DNA from: CAZCCM01 sp964616165
GTDB lineage: Bacteria; Bacillota; Clostridia; TANB77; CAG-508
Length of the DNA stretch: 52,551 nucleotides
Assembly (NCBI GenBank): GCA_964616165.1
Contig: CAZTTS010000008.1
Location: forward strand, 1 to 52,551
Reading direction: 5' to 3'
Part shown: in pieces, positions 1 to 8,468 of the stretch
Position numbering within the stretch: the stretch's first letter is position 1
Layout of the letters: each line of letters begins with the position of its first letter
Notes under the pieces: generated by a model
Seen by the model: only the letters and a program-made list of their open reading frames with translations
The model's database searches: none
What the model was told of the DNA's origin: nothing
Program-made: the position numbers and the translations under genes

Positions 1-113
1 CAGGCGAAGCACCTGCATTATGGCTTACACATAGTAATGCAAATGGTAGACATTGCTTCTACTATTGTACTAATTTATATAATTATTCAAAAATAGATAG
101 TGCATGGAAATAA
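1..113 (+). CDS. BspA-like surface protein, C-terminal fragment
   Basis: Reading frame 3 is open from the window edge to a TAA at 111-113 and encodes 36 residues ending in DSAWK. The pattern (GEAPALW, then CFYYCTNL, NYS, SAWK) matches the C-terminal ends of the two larger BspA-like proteins at 221-3388 and 32790-33959, which end GTAPVIW...CFRGCTKLSNY...SAWK and GTAPELW...CFYNCTQLSNY...GSWK. This is therefore the last leucine-rich repeat and C-terminal cap of a third member of the family whose start lies upstream of the window. I infer the family from this resemblance only; the N-terminus is not visible. Confidence 0.75.
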   Translation, partial: GEAPALWLTHSNANGRHCFYYCTNLYNYSKIDSAWK

Positions 114-220
114 TTTAAACGGTATTAAAGATTTTTATTTATATAAAAATATAAACAAAAATAAGAATAAAAAAAATATATATTTAAAATATAATTTAAA
201 ACAAAAAAGGAGATACAAAT

Positions 221-3200
221 ATGAACAAAAAAGGGATTACTTTAATAGCATTAGTTGTAACAATAATTGTTATGATGGTACTAGCAGGAATTGTTCTAGC
301 TGTTCTTAGCACAGATGATAATTTTATTTCAAAAGCTTTAGGAACTAAAAAAGAAAGTGTAGAAGGAAGTATTAAAGAATATGTGTTGTCATCATATACA
401 CAAGTTATAACTAATCCAGATTTAGATAAAGACCCAATTGATGAACTTGAAGAAAGAATAATGCTTGAAAATGAGGGTAAAAAAGAAGAAGAAAAGTTTG
501 TTATTAAATTTATTGACAAAGAGAATAAGATTATTATTATCGAACATCAAGGAGTAGAAGTAGAAATAAATTTAACTGTAGTAGAAGATGGAAAAATAGA
601 TGCTTCTTCAGAAGAAACTCAACATAAGAAATATTCAGTTAGATTTGAATTTAGAGATACAGAAGGAGTTGAACAAAAACTTGTAATGTATATAAATAAA
701 AATCAGACATTACAAGATTATTTAAATTCTTCTCAAGAAAGTTTTCCAACAGAAAAAGAGTGGGAACCAACTTTAAATTTAAATTCACCTGTTATAGAAA
801 ACAGAGTGTATAGAGAAAAAGTTGATAAAGATATAATACATACGGTTAAATTTAACTTAGATGGTGGAAATATTGGAGGACAAACTGCAATACCAGATGT
901 ATTAGTAGAAGACCAACAAAGAGTAACAAATCCTGGAACACCAGTAAAAGAACATAATGTTTTTGAAGGTTGGATACCACCAATAACAACATTTATAACT
1001 ACTGATACAACATTTACAGCACAATGGACACCTGTAACATATACATATACATTTAATTTAAATGGCGGAAGTATTGGTGGTTCAACAGAAAATAGACTTA
1101 TAAGTGGATTATATAATACGCCTTCAAGCACACCAGAGAATCCTATAAAAGAACACTATACATTCAGTGGTTGGAGTCCAAGTGTCCCATCAACATTTAA
1201 TGGCAACAAAGAATTTACAGCACAATGGACAGCTGTAACATATACATTTACATTTAATCTAAATGAAGGTAGTATAGGAGGCTCAACAGCAAATCGAACA
1301 ACAAGTGGCTTATATGATACTAATTCAAGTACACCGGGAACACCAACTAGAGCTCACCATACATTTGGTGGATGGAGTCCAACAGTGCCTGCAAAATTTA
1401 ATGGGAATAAAACATTTACAGCACAATGGGTAGAAATACATTATACATTTACATTTAACTTAAATGGGGGTAGTATAGGCGGTTCTTCAGCAAATAGAAC
1501 AACAACTGGAATGTCAGGTTCTCCTTCAAGTACACCGGGAACACCAACTAGAACAAATTTTACATTTGAAGGCTGGTCACCAACAGTGCCTATAACATTT
1601 AATGGAAATACAACATTTACAGCAGTGTGGAGAGTAACATATACATTTAATTTAAACGGTGGAAATATAGGTGGCTCTACAACAAATAAAACAACGACTG
1701 GTTTAGTAGGTGCTAATACAACAACACCAGCTAATCCAGTTAGAACAAATTATATATTTGATGGTTGGAGTCCAACAGTACCATCTAAATATGATCAAGA
1801 TACAACATTTACAGCACAATGGGTAAGAGAATATACATTTACATTTAATCTAAATGGTGGGAATATAGGAGGATCAACAGCAAACCAAATATTTAAAGGA
1901 AAATCTGGGACTGCTTCATCTAAGCCAACTAATCCAACAAGAACAGATTTTACATTTGATAGTTGGTCACCAGCAGTACCTTCAACATTTAATGCAGATA
2001 CAACATTTACAGCACAATGGAGAGCAACATATACATTTAATTTAGATGGTGGAAATATAGGAGGTTCAACTACGAACCCAACAACGAGTGGTTTAGTGGG
2101 AGCTACAACAACTAAACCAGCTAATCCAACTAGAACTGGCTATGTATTTTTAGAGTGGACACCAGCGGTACCATCTAAATATGACAAAAACACAACATTT
2201 AAAGCATTATGGTCTAAACCTATGGAGATAATTGTAAGAAAATCTAGTGCATCTCAAAGCATTTATATTCCAATTACTTTATCTGAAGGTAAATTTATGT
2301 TAATTTCTCTTGATGGAGCTGCATATGTAAAATATACAGCAGGTACTCCTTTATTAACTAGTAGTAAAGCTGCAAATACTAATATTAATATAAAGATAGC
2401 AGGGAGAATAGATAGATTTAATTATGATTATAACACTAGTTATTCAGGACAAATGTATCAATTAGTTAAATGGGGAGAAATATCATCACTAAGATATAAA
2501 TTCCCTTGTGCAAATATGGTTGGACCTATTCCTGCTCCTGAAACAAATACATTTACATATGTAACTTCTTGTGACACAATCTTCTCAGGATGTACTAGTT
2601 TAACAGGAAGTATTCCAAGTGGTTTATTTGCTTCTGCAGTAAACACCTCTTTATATTATGCAGGATTCAATGGATGTGCTGGTTTAACAGGAAGTATTCC
2701 GGCAAATTTATTTTTAAATAACTCAAAAGTTACAACTTACCAAAGTATATTTAATGGATGTAAAGGTTTAACTGGTTCTATACCAGGAGCTTTGTTCTCA
2801 TATAGTCCAAATGTAACTAATTTTTCATATGCATTTACAAATTGTGAGAAATTATCGGGTCTCATTCCTTCTAACTTATTTGCAAATAATACTCTAGCAA
2901 CACATTTTACAAGTACTTTATTTGGTTGTAAAGGATTAACTGGTTCTATACCAGCAGCTTTATTTACAAATTGCCCATTAGGATATGATTATTATCAAAC
3001 TTTTTATGGATGTACTGGACTTACAGGAACAATACCAGCTACATTATTTACAAATCAAACTCAAGTGAATGGGTTTACGGGTACTTTTTATGGATGTAAA
3101 GGACTTTCAGGAGCTATACCTGAGAATTTATTCTCAAAATGTACAACAGCAAAATATTTTAATTATACATTTATTAATTGTACTGGCTTAACTTCAGTTT

Positions 3201-3388
3201 CAACAAAAATATTTAATAATTGTCAGAATGTAACAGGCTTTAGGCAAACATTTGATGGTTGTACGAATTTGGGAGGAACAGCGCCAGTGATATGGCAGGG
3301 CAGAACTAATGTAGAAGAATATTCTTATTGCTTTAGGGGTTGTACTAAATTGTCAAATTATTCATCAATACCTTCAGCGTGGAAATAA
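221..3388 (+). CDS. Giant surface protein: pilin-type N-terminus, InlB B-repeats, BspA-like LRRs
   Basis: 1055 residues; the ATG at 221 follows AAGGAG at 209-213. Residues 1-32 (MNKKGITLIALVVTIIV...) look like a type IV prepilin signal: basic start, Gly before a hydrophobic helix, but Ala rather than Glu at mature position 5. Residues about 60-200 form a charged spacer. Residues about 207-664 hold seven copies of a 60-70 residue InlB/Listeria-Bacteroides-type repeat (FNLNGGSIGGST ... FTAQW). From about 785 to the end lie about ten repeats of the BspA/DUF285 type (GCTGLTGTIPATLF). No LPXTG sorting motif or C-terminal membrane anchor is visible. The likely role is an extracellular adhesin; the domain calls are from recognition, the role is inference. 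Neighbouring family members are at 1-113 and 32790-33959. Confidence 0.85.
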   Translation: MNKKGITLIALVVTIIVMMVLAGIVLAVLSTDDNFISKALGTKKESVEGSIKEYVLSSYTQVITNPDLDKDPIDELEERIMLENEGKKEEEKFVIKFIDKENKIIIIEHQGVEVEINLTVVEDGKIDASSEETQHKKYSVRFEFRDTEGVEQKLVMYINKNQTLQDYLNSSQESFPTEKEWEPTLNLNSPVIENRVYREKVDKDIIHTVKFNLDGGNIGGQTAIPDVLVEDQQRVTNPGTPVKEHNVFEGWIPPITTFITTDTTFTAQWTPVTYTYTFNLNGGSIGGSTENRLISGLYNTPSSTPENPIKEHYTFSGWSPSVPSTFNGNKEFTAQWTAVTYTFTFNLNEGSIGGSTANRTTSGLYDTNSSTPGTPTRAHHTFGGWSPTVPAKFNGNKTFTAQWVEIHYTFTFNLNGGSIGGSSANRTTTGMSGSPSSTPGTPTRTNFTFEGWSPTVPITFNGNTTFTAVWRVTYTFNLNGGNIGGSTTNKTTTGLVGANTTTPANPVRTNYIFDGWSPTVPSKYDQDTTFTAQWVREYTFTFNLNGGNIGGSTANQIFKGKSGTASSKPTNPTRTDFTFDSWSPAVPSTFNADTTFTAQWRATYTFNLDGGNIGGSTTNPTTSGLVGATTTKPANPTRTGYVFLEWTPAVPSKYDKNTTFKALWSKPMEIIVRKSSASQSIYIPITLSEGKFMLISLDGAAYVKYTAGTPLLTSSKAANTNINIKIAGRIDRFNYDYNTSYSGQMYQLVKWGEISSLRYKFPCANMVGPIPAPETNTFTYVTSCDTIFSGCTSLTGSIPSGLFASAVNTSLYYAGFNGCAGLTGSIPANLFLNNSKVTTYQSIFNGCKGLTGSIPGALFSYSPNVTNFSYAFTNCEKLSGLIPSNLFANNTLATHFTSTLFGCKGLTGSIPAALFTNCPLGYDYYQTFYGCTGLTGTIPATLFTNQTQVNGFTGTFYGCKGLSGAIPENLFSKCTTAKYFNYTFINCTGLTSVSTKIFNNCQNVTGFRQTFDGCTNLGGTAPVIWQGRTNVEEYSYCFRGCTKLSNYSSIPSAWK
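841..2214 (+). repeat. Seven tandem InlB-type (Flg_new-like) repeat units inside the surface protein gene
   Basis: Each unit of about 190-200 bases encodes FNL(N/D)GG(S/N)IGG, a Ser/Thr/Pro-rich stretch, a (F/Y)xFxxWSPxVP segment and a closing FTAxW. Unit 1 lacks the STxN segment of the others. Units 5 and 7 start with a shorter TYTFNL strand. The units are similar at DNA level, so the array could expand or contract by recombination. Confidence 0.85.
2575..3388 (+). repeat. BspA-like leucine-rich repeat region
   Basis: About ten units of some 75-80 bases each encode a (G/N)C(T/K)xLxGxIPxxLF consensus followed by a variable stretch with aromatic residues. The last two units degenerate into the C-terminal cap (GTAPVIW, then GCTKLSNY and SAWK) shared with the other two family members in the window. 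Confidence 0.8.
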
Positions 3389-3452
3389 ACAGAAAAATAA
3401 AAGGTAAGTGAAGAATAAAGTGAAAGAATAATAAATATAAATAAAAATATTG

Positions 3453-3484
3453 AAGCCTATAAAAATAAACTTATAGGCTTTTAA
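3453..3484 (+). terminator. Intrinsic terminator after the giant surface protein gene
   Basis: A perfect 10-base stem, AAGCCTATAA pairing with TTATAGGCTT around an 8-base loop, runs into a short T tract. It lies 65 bases after the stop codon and before spoVG. Confidence 0.8.
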
Positions 3485-3532
3485 TAATTTAATTCTGTAT
3501 TTCTATTTTATTATTATTTAAGAAAAAAATAC

Positions 3533-3561
3533 TTGTAAATATTTTTTTATTGTTATATACT
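3533..3561 (+). promoter_or_regulatory. Probable sigma-A promoter of spoVG
   Basis: TTGTAA at 3533-3538 and TATACT at 3556-3561 are separated by 17 bases. The site lies 77 bases upstream of the spoVG start and downstream of the preceding terminator. Confidence 0.55.
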
Positions 3562-3637
3562 TTAGATAATTATAAGAAACATGAATTCTTATAGGAAAAG
3601 ATGTATATTCAATATACAATCAATTGGAGGAGACAGT

Positions 3638-3955
3638 ATGAAAATTACAGATGTACGTGTAAGAAAAGTGAACACTGAAAACAGAATGAAAGCTGTTGCA
3701 TCAGTAACATTTGATAACGAATTTGTTGTTCACGACATTAAAGTTATCGAGAGTGAAGATGGGTTTTTTATAGCTATGCCTAGCAGAAAAACTCAAACAG
3801 GAGAGTTTAGAGATATAGCTCATCCTATTAACTCTGAAGCTAGAGATAGAATTCAAAAAGCTGTATTAGAAGTTTATGAATCACCTGAAGTTCAAGAGGT
3901 TGATGAAACACCTAAAACTAAAAAAGATGATGATAAAAAAGAATCAGCTGAATAA
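3638..3955 (+). CDS. spoVG: SpoVG, RNA-binding septation/stage V sporulation regulator
   Basis: 105 residues from the ATG at 3638, preceded by GGAGGAG at 3627-3633. An in-frame upstream ATG at 3581 has no ribosome binding site and gives a non-homologous leader. The start MKITDVRVRKV and the segments SVTFDNEFVVHDIKVIE and AMPSRKT...RDIAHPIN are typical of SpoVG. SpoVG proteins are small RNA/DNA-binding global regulators and occur in sporulating and non-sporulating Firmicutes, so presence does not prove sporulation. The C-terminal about 20 residues are a Lys/Asp/Glu-rich tail. The gene stands alone between a promoter and a terminator. Confidence 0.95.
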   Translation: MKITDVRVRKVNTENRMKAVASVTFDNEFVVHDIKVIESEDGFFIAMPSRKTQTGEFRDIAHPINSEARDRIQKAVLEVYESPEVQEVDETPKTKKDDDKKESAE

Positions 3956-3973
3956 TCTAGTAAACTAAATTAA

Positions 3974-3998
3974 AAGGCATGTGATTCACATGTCTTTT
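3974..3998 (+). terminator. Intrinsic terminator after spoVG
   Basis: AGGCATGTG pairs with CACATGTCT (one G-U pair) around a 3-base loop and is followed by TTT. It sits 20 bases after the spoVG stop codon. Confidence 0.75.
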
Positions 3999-4001
3999 AT
4001 A

Positions 4002-4031
4002 TTGTATAATGCTGTATGATTAATATATAAT
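4002..4031 (+). promoter_or_regulatory. Candidate promoter for the isomerase-protease genes
   Basis: TTGTAT at 4002-4007 and TATAAT at 4026-4031 are 18 bases apart, directly after the spoVG terminator and 83 bases before the next start codon. The surrounding DNA is very AT-rich, so a chance match is possible. Confidence 0.4.
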
Positions 4032-4113
4032 TAGTATATATAGTTAATAATTTCATATTGTTTGTTTTCGTTTATAAGCTATATAAATACAAAATATTTT
4101 TAATGAGGTAGTT

Positions 4114-4584
4114 ATGATAATTGGAATAACATCAGATCATGGTGGTTTTGAACTAAAAAAATATATTTTAGAGAATAAAGAAAAATTAGAAGAATTAATT
4201 GGAAGAGAAATAATTTTACGAGATTATGGTGCAGACGATAATGAATCTTCAGATTATCCAGATTTTGCATCTAGAATTGCTGAAGAATACTTAAATGGCC
4301 ATATAAAAAAAGGTATCCTTATTTGTAAATCAGGCCATGGAATGTGTATCGCTGTAAATAAATACAGAGGTATTAGAGGAAGTTTAGCAAATTCTGCTGA
4401 TTCAATTATTAATGGAACAAGAGATGATGATATTAACATGTTATGTTTATCTGCAAATGATGTTGAACCAAGAGAATCTTTAGATATAATTGCTGCTTTT
4501 TTAATAACAAAATTTTTAGATGAAGGTAATTATCAAAGACGAAAAAACAAAGTTTTAGAAATCGAAGATAGAAATTTTAAATAA
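4114..4584 (+). CDS. RpiB/LacA/LacB-family sugar-phosphate isomerase, divergent
   Basis: 156 residues; ATG follows GAGGTAG. The N-terminus (IGITSDHGGFELK) carries the Asp-His of the family's phosphate-binding loop. SSDYPDFA, GILICKSGHGMCIAVNKYRGIRG and a C-terminal YQRRKNKV box also follow the RpiB pattern, which normally reads CGTGIGMSIAANK. Family members interconvert ribose- and ribulose-5-phosphate or related sugar phosphates. Two departures are visible: the GTG after the active-site Cys is KSG, and the HNDAN segment that usually supplies the ring-opening His reads RDDDIN. It may therefore act on another substrate. It lies 28 bases before the S41 protease gene and is probably cotranscribed with it. 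Confidence 0.8.
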   Translation: MIIGITSDHGGFELKKYILENKEKLEELIGREIILRDYGADDNESSDYPDFASRIAEEYLNGHIKKGILICKSGHGMCIAVNKYRGIRGSLANSADSIINGTRDDDINMLCLSANDVEPRESLDIIAAFLITKFLDEGNYQRRKNKVLEIEDRNFK

Positions 4585-4612
4585 TAAAAACCAAAGAAAA
4601 AGTGAGGAAAAA

Positions 4613-5896
4613 ATGACAAAAAGAGATTTAGATTTAAATAAAAACAAAAAAGAAGTAACAGATAAAGAGAGACAACAAGAAGTAAAAACATTTTTAATTT
4701 CTATCATAATAGCGATTGTTTCAGTTACAATAACATATCTTTTTGTAAGAATTAGATATGATAATAAATTAGGATATACTGATACGGGTCAAAAAATACT
4801 TCAAAGTGAAATGTCTGAAAATGCTACATCTGAAGAAGGATATGATAATTTATTAATTAATTTAAAACAATTAAGACAAAGAATAGATTCACATTTTGTT
4901 GGTGAAATTGACGAAAAAAGTCTTGTAGAACAAGCTATTAAGGGATATATTAATGGACTAAATGATGATTATAGCGAATATTTTACTGCCGAAGAGTGGG
5001 CAAATTTCAAAGAAAACTTAGAAGGTGAATTTTTTGGAATTGGTATGTATATGACATTAAATTCAGACAAAAATACAGTTGTTGTATCAGTAATTGAAAA
5101 TACTCCTGCAGAAAAAGCAGGGATACAAGCAGATGATATAATATATAAAGTAGATGGAGAAGAAGTATTAGGTGTGGATATTGACTTGGTTTCTAAAAAA
5201 ATTAAAGGTCCAGAAGGTACTCAAGTAAAATTAACATTAATAAGAGATGGTAAAGAAGTTGAAAAAGAAATAACAAGAAAAAAGATTACTGTAATTAATG
5301 TTAGTTCTAAAATGTTAGAAAACAATATTGGATATATCAAAATTGATTCTTTTGATGGGCATGTTTCTAGTGATTTTGTAAAACAATTTACAGATCTAGA
5401 AAAGAAAGGTATGAAAAAATTTATACTTGATTTAAGAAATAATACAGGTGGAGATGTTAGAGAAACAGTTAAAATTTTAGATGTATTTCTTCCAGAAGAA
5501 ACAGTACTATATTATGCTAAAGATTCAAAAGATGAAGAATATATTGAAATAGCTACAGATGAAGCTGAAGTAAATATCCCAATAATTATATTGGGAAACA
5601 ATTATTCAGCCTCTGCTTCAGAGATTGTTATTGCAGCACTAGTAGATAATAATAAAGCTAAATTTATTGGAGAAAAAACTTACGGTAAAGGAGTTATACA
5701 AACAGTTTTCGAAACTTCAACAGGGTCAGCCCTTAAATTAACTACTTTAGAGTATTTTAGACCAAACAAAGAAAAACTACATGAAATAGGAATAGAGCCA
5801 AATATTGAAGTAAAAATAGATGTAAATAAAAAAGATAGCAAAGGCGAGATAATAGATACTCAACTTAATAGAGCCATTAAAGAACTAAAAAAATAA
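4613..5896 (+). CDS. S41 family C-terminal processing protease (CtpA/CtpB-like), membrane anchored
   Basis: 427 residues. A single membrane segment at about residues 26-46 should place the rest outside the membrane. A PDZ domain follows (about 125-215, with GIGMYMT and TPAEKAGIQADD), then the tail-specific protease core. The motif SASASE puts the catalytic Ser at 334, and TYGKG puts the Lys base at 359, the 25-residue spacing usual for the family. Family members cut proteins near hydrophobic C-termini and act in envelope quality control or signalling; the substrate here is unknown. The start is supported by GTGAGGA 8 bases upstream. Confidence 0.92.
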   Translation: MTKRDLDLNKNKKEVTDKERQQEVKTFLISIIIAIVSVTITYLFVRIRYDNKLGYTDTGQKILQSEMSENATSEEGYDNLLINLKQLRQRIDSHFVGEIDEKSLVEQAIKGYINGLNDDYSEYFTAEEWANFKENLEGEFFGIGMYMTLNSDKNTVVVSVIENTPAEKAGIQADDIIYKVDGEEVLGVDIDLVSKKIKGPEGTQVKLTLIRDGKEVEKEITRKKITVINVSSKMLENNIGYIKIDSFDGHVSSDFVKQFTDLEKKGMKKFILDLRNNTGGDVRETVKILDVFLPEETVLYYAKDSKDEEYIEIATDEAEVNIPIIILGNNYSASASEIVIAALVDNNKAKFIGEKTYGKGVIQTVFETSTGSALKLTTLEYFRPNKEKLHEIGIEPNIEVKIDVNKKDSKGEIIDTQLNRAIKELKK

Positions 5897-6025
5897 ATAA
5901 TAGAGGTAAAAGAGAAAAAGAAAACCAAATAAATAAAGCAAACAAATTAGATAAAACAAATAAATAAAATAAATAAATTAAATAAAACAAATAAATAAAG
6001 AAAAATAATATATAAGGAGTATGAT

Positions 6026-7537
6026 GTGTCAGAAGATAATGTTATTCAAGAAGATATTAACAAACTAATGAAAGTAAGAATTGAAAAGCTTGAAGAATTA
6101 AAGAAAGAAAACAAAAACCCTTTTGAAATAACTAAATATGATAGAGATGCTTTTTCTAAAGATATAGTTGATAATTTTGAAGCATATGAAGGAAAAGATG
6201 TTTCGATAGCGGGACGATTAATGCTTAAAAGAGTTATGGGGAAGGCTTCTTTCGCACATGTTCAAGATAGTACTGGAAGAATACAAATCTATGTAAGTGT
6301 AAATGATTTAGGTGAAGAATCATATGCAGATTTTAAGAAGCTAGACTTAGGAGATATTTTAGGCTTAAAAGGTTTTGTTTTTAAATCTAAAACAGGAGAA
6401 ATAACAATTCATGCCAAAGAATTAATTCTTTTATCAAAAGGTATTAGACCACTTCCAGATAAACATAGTGGAATAAAGGACGTAGATGAGAGATATAGAC
6501 ATAGAGAAGTAGATTTAATTGTTAATCCAGAAGTAAAAGAAGTATTTAAAACAAGAATAAAAATATTAGATGAAATTAAACTATATTTAGATAATCATGG
6601 CTATATAGAAGTTGAAACTCCAATACTACAAACAATTGCAGGTGGAGCAGCAGCAAAACCATTTGAAACACATCACAATACTTTAAATTTAGATATGTAT
6701 TTAAGAATTGCTAATGAGTTATTCTTAAAAAGACTTGTAATTGGCGGATTTGATAGAGTTTATGAAATGGGTAAAATGTTTAGAAATGAAGGAATAAGTA
6801 TTAAGCATAATCCAGAATTTACTAATATAGAACTTTATGCAGCATATTTAAACTATTTTGATATGATGGATTTAACAGAAGATATGACAAGAGAAGTAGC
6901 TGAAAAAGTATTGGGTAAAACTGTAATTCCATATGAAGATTTAGAAATTGATTTAGGTAGTCCATGGAAAAGAATTACTATGATGGATGCTATTAAGGAA
7001 ACAACAGGAATAGATTTTAATGATATTAAAACAGATCAAGAAGCAATTGATTTAGCCAAAGAAAGAAATGTTGAAGTAGATCCTTCTAAGAAAACCAGAG
7101 GCGGAATAATGAATATCTTCTTTGAAAAATTTGTAGAAGACACATTAATACAGCCAACATTTGTATATAATTACCCTATAGAAATATCTCCACTTGCTAA
7201 GAAGTTACCTGAAGATGAAAGATTAACTCAAAGATTTGAACTATTTATTGGTGGAAGAGAATATGCAAATGCTTATTCTGAATTAAATGATCCAATTGAT
7301 CAATTAGAAAGATTTGAAGATCAATTAAGACAAAGAGAATTAGGAGATGAAGAAGCAAATTTGTTAGATAAAGATTTCTTACAAGCTATGGAATATGGAA
7401 TGCCTCCAATGGGTGGTTTAGGTATTGGACTTGATAGATTAATAATGCTTCTTACTAATTCATCTTCAATTAGAGATATATTATTTTTTCCAACAATGAA
7501 ACCATTAGAGCATGAAGATGAAAAGGAAGAAGAGTAA
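6026..7537 (+). CDS. lysS: Lysyl-tRNA synthetase, class II
   Basis: 503 residues, initiated by GTG at 6026 behind AAGGAG at 6014-6019. The two ATGs just upstream are out of frame or lead to early stops. The N-terminal OB fold (about 55-150) binds the anticodon. Class II motif 1 is followed by GGAAAKPFETHHN, motif 2 is FRNEGIS with HNPEFT (about 250-265) and motif 3 is GLGIGLDRL (about 463-471). The enzyme charges tRNA-Lys in the cytoplasm. The 129 bases upstream are a low-complexity AAATAAATA-like stretch in which I see no clear promoter. Confidence 0.97.
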   Translation: MSEDNVIQEDINKLMKVRIEKLEELKKENKNPFEITKYDRDAFSKDIVDNFEAYEGKDVSIAGRLMLKRVMGKASFAHVQDSTGRIQIYVSVNDLGEESYADFKKLDLGDILGLKGFVFKSKTGEITIHAKELILLSKGIRPLPDKHSGIKDVDERYRHREVDLIVNPEVKEVFKTRIKILDEIKLYLDNHGYIEVETPILQTIAGGAAAKPFETHHNTLNLDMYLRIANELFLKRLVIGGFDRVYEMGKMFRNEGISIKHNPEFTNIELYAAYLNYFDMMDLTEDMTREVAEKVLGKTVIPYEDLEIDLGSPWKRITMMDAIKETTGIDFNDIKTDQEAIDLAKERNVEVDPSKKTRGGIMNIFFEKFVEDTLIQPTFVYNYPIEISPLAKKLPEDERLTQRFELFIGGREYANAYSELNDPIDQLERFEDQLRQRELGDEEANLLDKDFLQAMEYGMPPMGGLGIGLDRLIMLLTNSSSIRDILFFPTMKPLEHEDEKEEE

Positions 7538-7592
7538 AAATATTTAACTTGTTATTAATATAATATTTAGATAATTAGCTATAAAAGGATGT

Positions 7593-8468
7593 ATGAAAAA
7601 AATAGATGTTAAAGAGAGTGAACTTAATAATATAGAAAATTGTTATCATTTAACTAATAGAGCAAATAAAAAAAACATAAATCAATATGGATTAAGAGCA
7701 GATATTGGAATAAGAAGTGATATGTTAAGTGAAAAGACGGAAAAAGTGTTTTTTACAAAATCAGTAGAAGGCACTTTTATGTTTATAAATAGAATGCTTA
7801 ATCTTTGTTATGATATAGTTAGGGACAATAATTTTGAAAAATATAAAGCGATATTAGCTGATGATAATGTCGATATATATCAACAGTTTTTTGATGAAAT
7901 GGTTCATGATGATATGTCAGAAGAAGAAATAGAAGAAGTTGCACTTAATTTAGGAACACTATACTTAAGCAGGAACATATATTATCAATTAAATTTGGAA
8001 CATTGTACTAGTGAAGAATTTAAAAACATGACATTGGAAGAACAAGAAGAAATAGATTATTTACAAGAAAACATAAATACGGAAAATTTAGAGCAAGCAG
8101 ACAATATACATAATATGCATACAAGAGGAGGAAGAAGTATTAGAAAAAATCAAATGGAATTAATGACTATAGATGGCTCTGATTCTGCACTTGATATTGT
8201 ATTGGCTATGGTAGAAAGATATTATGTTTTAAATCAAGATAAATCGTTACCAGTGTTAAAGAGACAAGATGGCAGTAATGATAAAGAGTTATTAAGTAAG
8301 CTAGCCAATAGAGCAAAATTTAAAGAAATTTCAATGGAAGAATTAGTAGAAAATGCTCTAGAAGATGTAAGTATAGGAAGAAGAGAAATAGCAAAAATAG
8401 AGAATGTTTTGAAAACACTTGAATTAAACAATGAAACTCAAGAAAAAGAGGTAAGTCTAGATGACTGA
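7593..8468 (+). CDS. Unknown protein with possible ADP-ribosyltransferase-like motifs
   Basis: 291 residues from an ATG behind AAAGGATG. I do not recognise a named family. Residues 18-60 read YHLTNRANKKNINQYGLRAD...VFFTKSVEG: a His-x-Thr, an I-x-x-x-GL turn and a FF strand. This order is seen in ADP-ribosyltransferase and RNA 2'-phosphotransferase folds. Further on lies GGRSIRKNQMEL, which could supply the Q-x-E. The middle (about 105-165) is acidic and helical. No signal peptide or membrane segment is visible. It overlaps the next gene by 8 bases, so the two are translationally coupled. The fold assignment is inference from short motifs only. Confidence 0.6.
   Translation: MKKIDVKESELNNIENCYHLTNRANKKNINQYGLRADIGIRSDMLSEKTEKVFFTKSVEGTFMFINRMLNLCYDIVRDNNFEKYKAILADDNVDIYQQFFDEMVHDDMSEEEIEEVALNLGTLYLSRNIYYQLNLEHCTSEEFKNMTLEEQEEIDYLQENINTENLEQADNIHNMHTRGGRSIRKNQMELMTIDGSDSALDIVLAMVERYYVLNQDKSLPVLKRQDGSNDKELLSKLANRAKFKEISMEELVENALEDVSIGRREIAKIENVLKTLELNNETQEKEVSLDD

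Noticed and set aside
100..309. 69-residue forward frame across the intergenic region and the start of the giant gene
   Set aside because: Asn/Lys-rich translation of AT-rich non-coding DNA, overlapping a much better gene.
5930..6005. AAATAAATA-rich stretch before lysS as a tandem repeat or CRISPR-like array
   Set aside because: Irregular low-complexity DNA without a constant unit or spacers.
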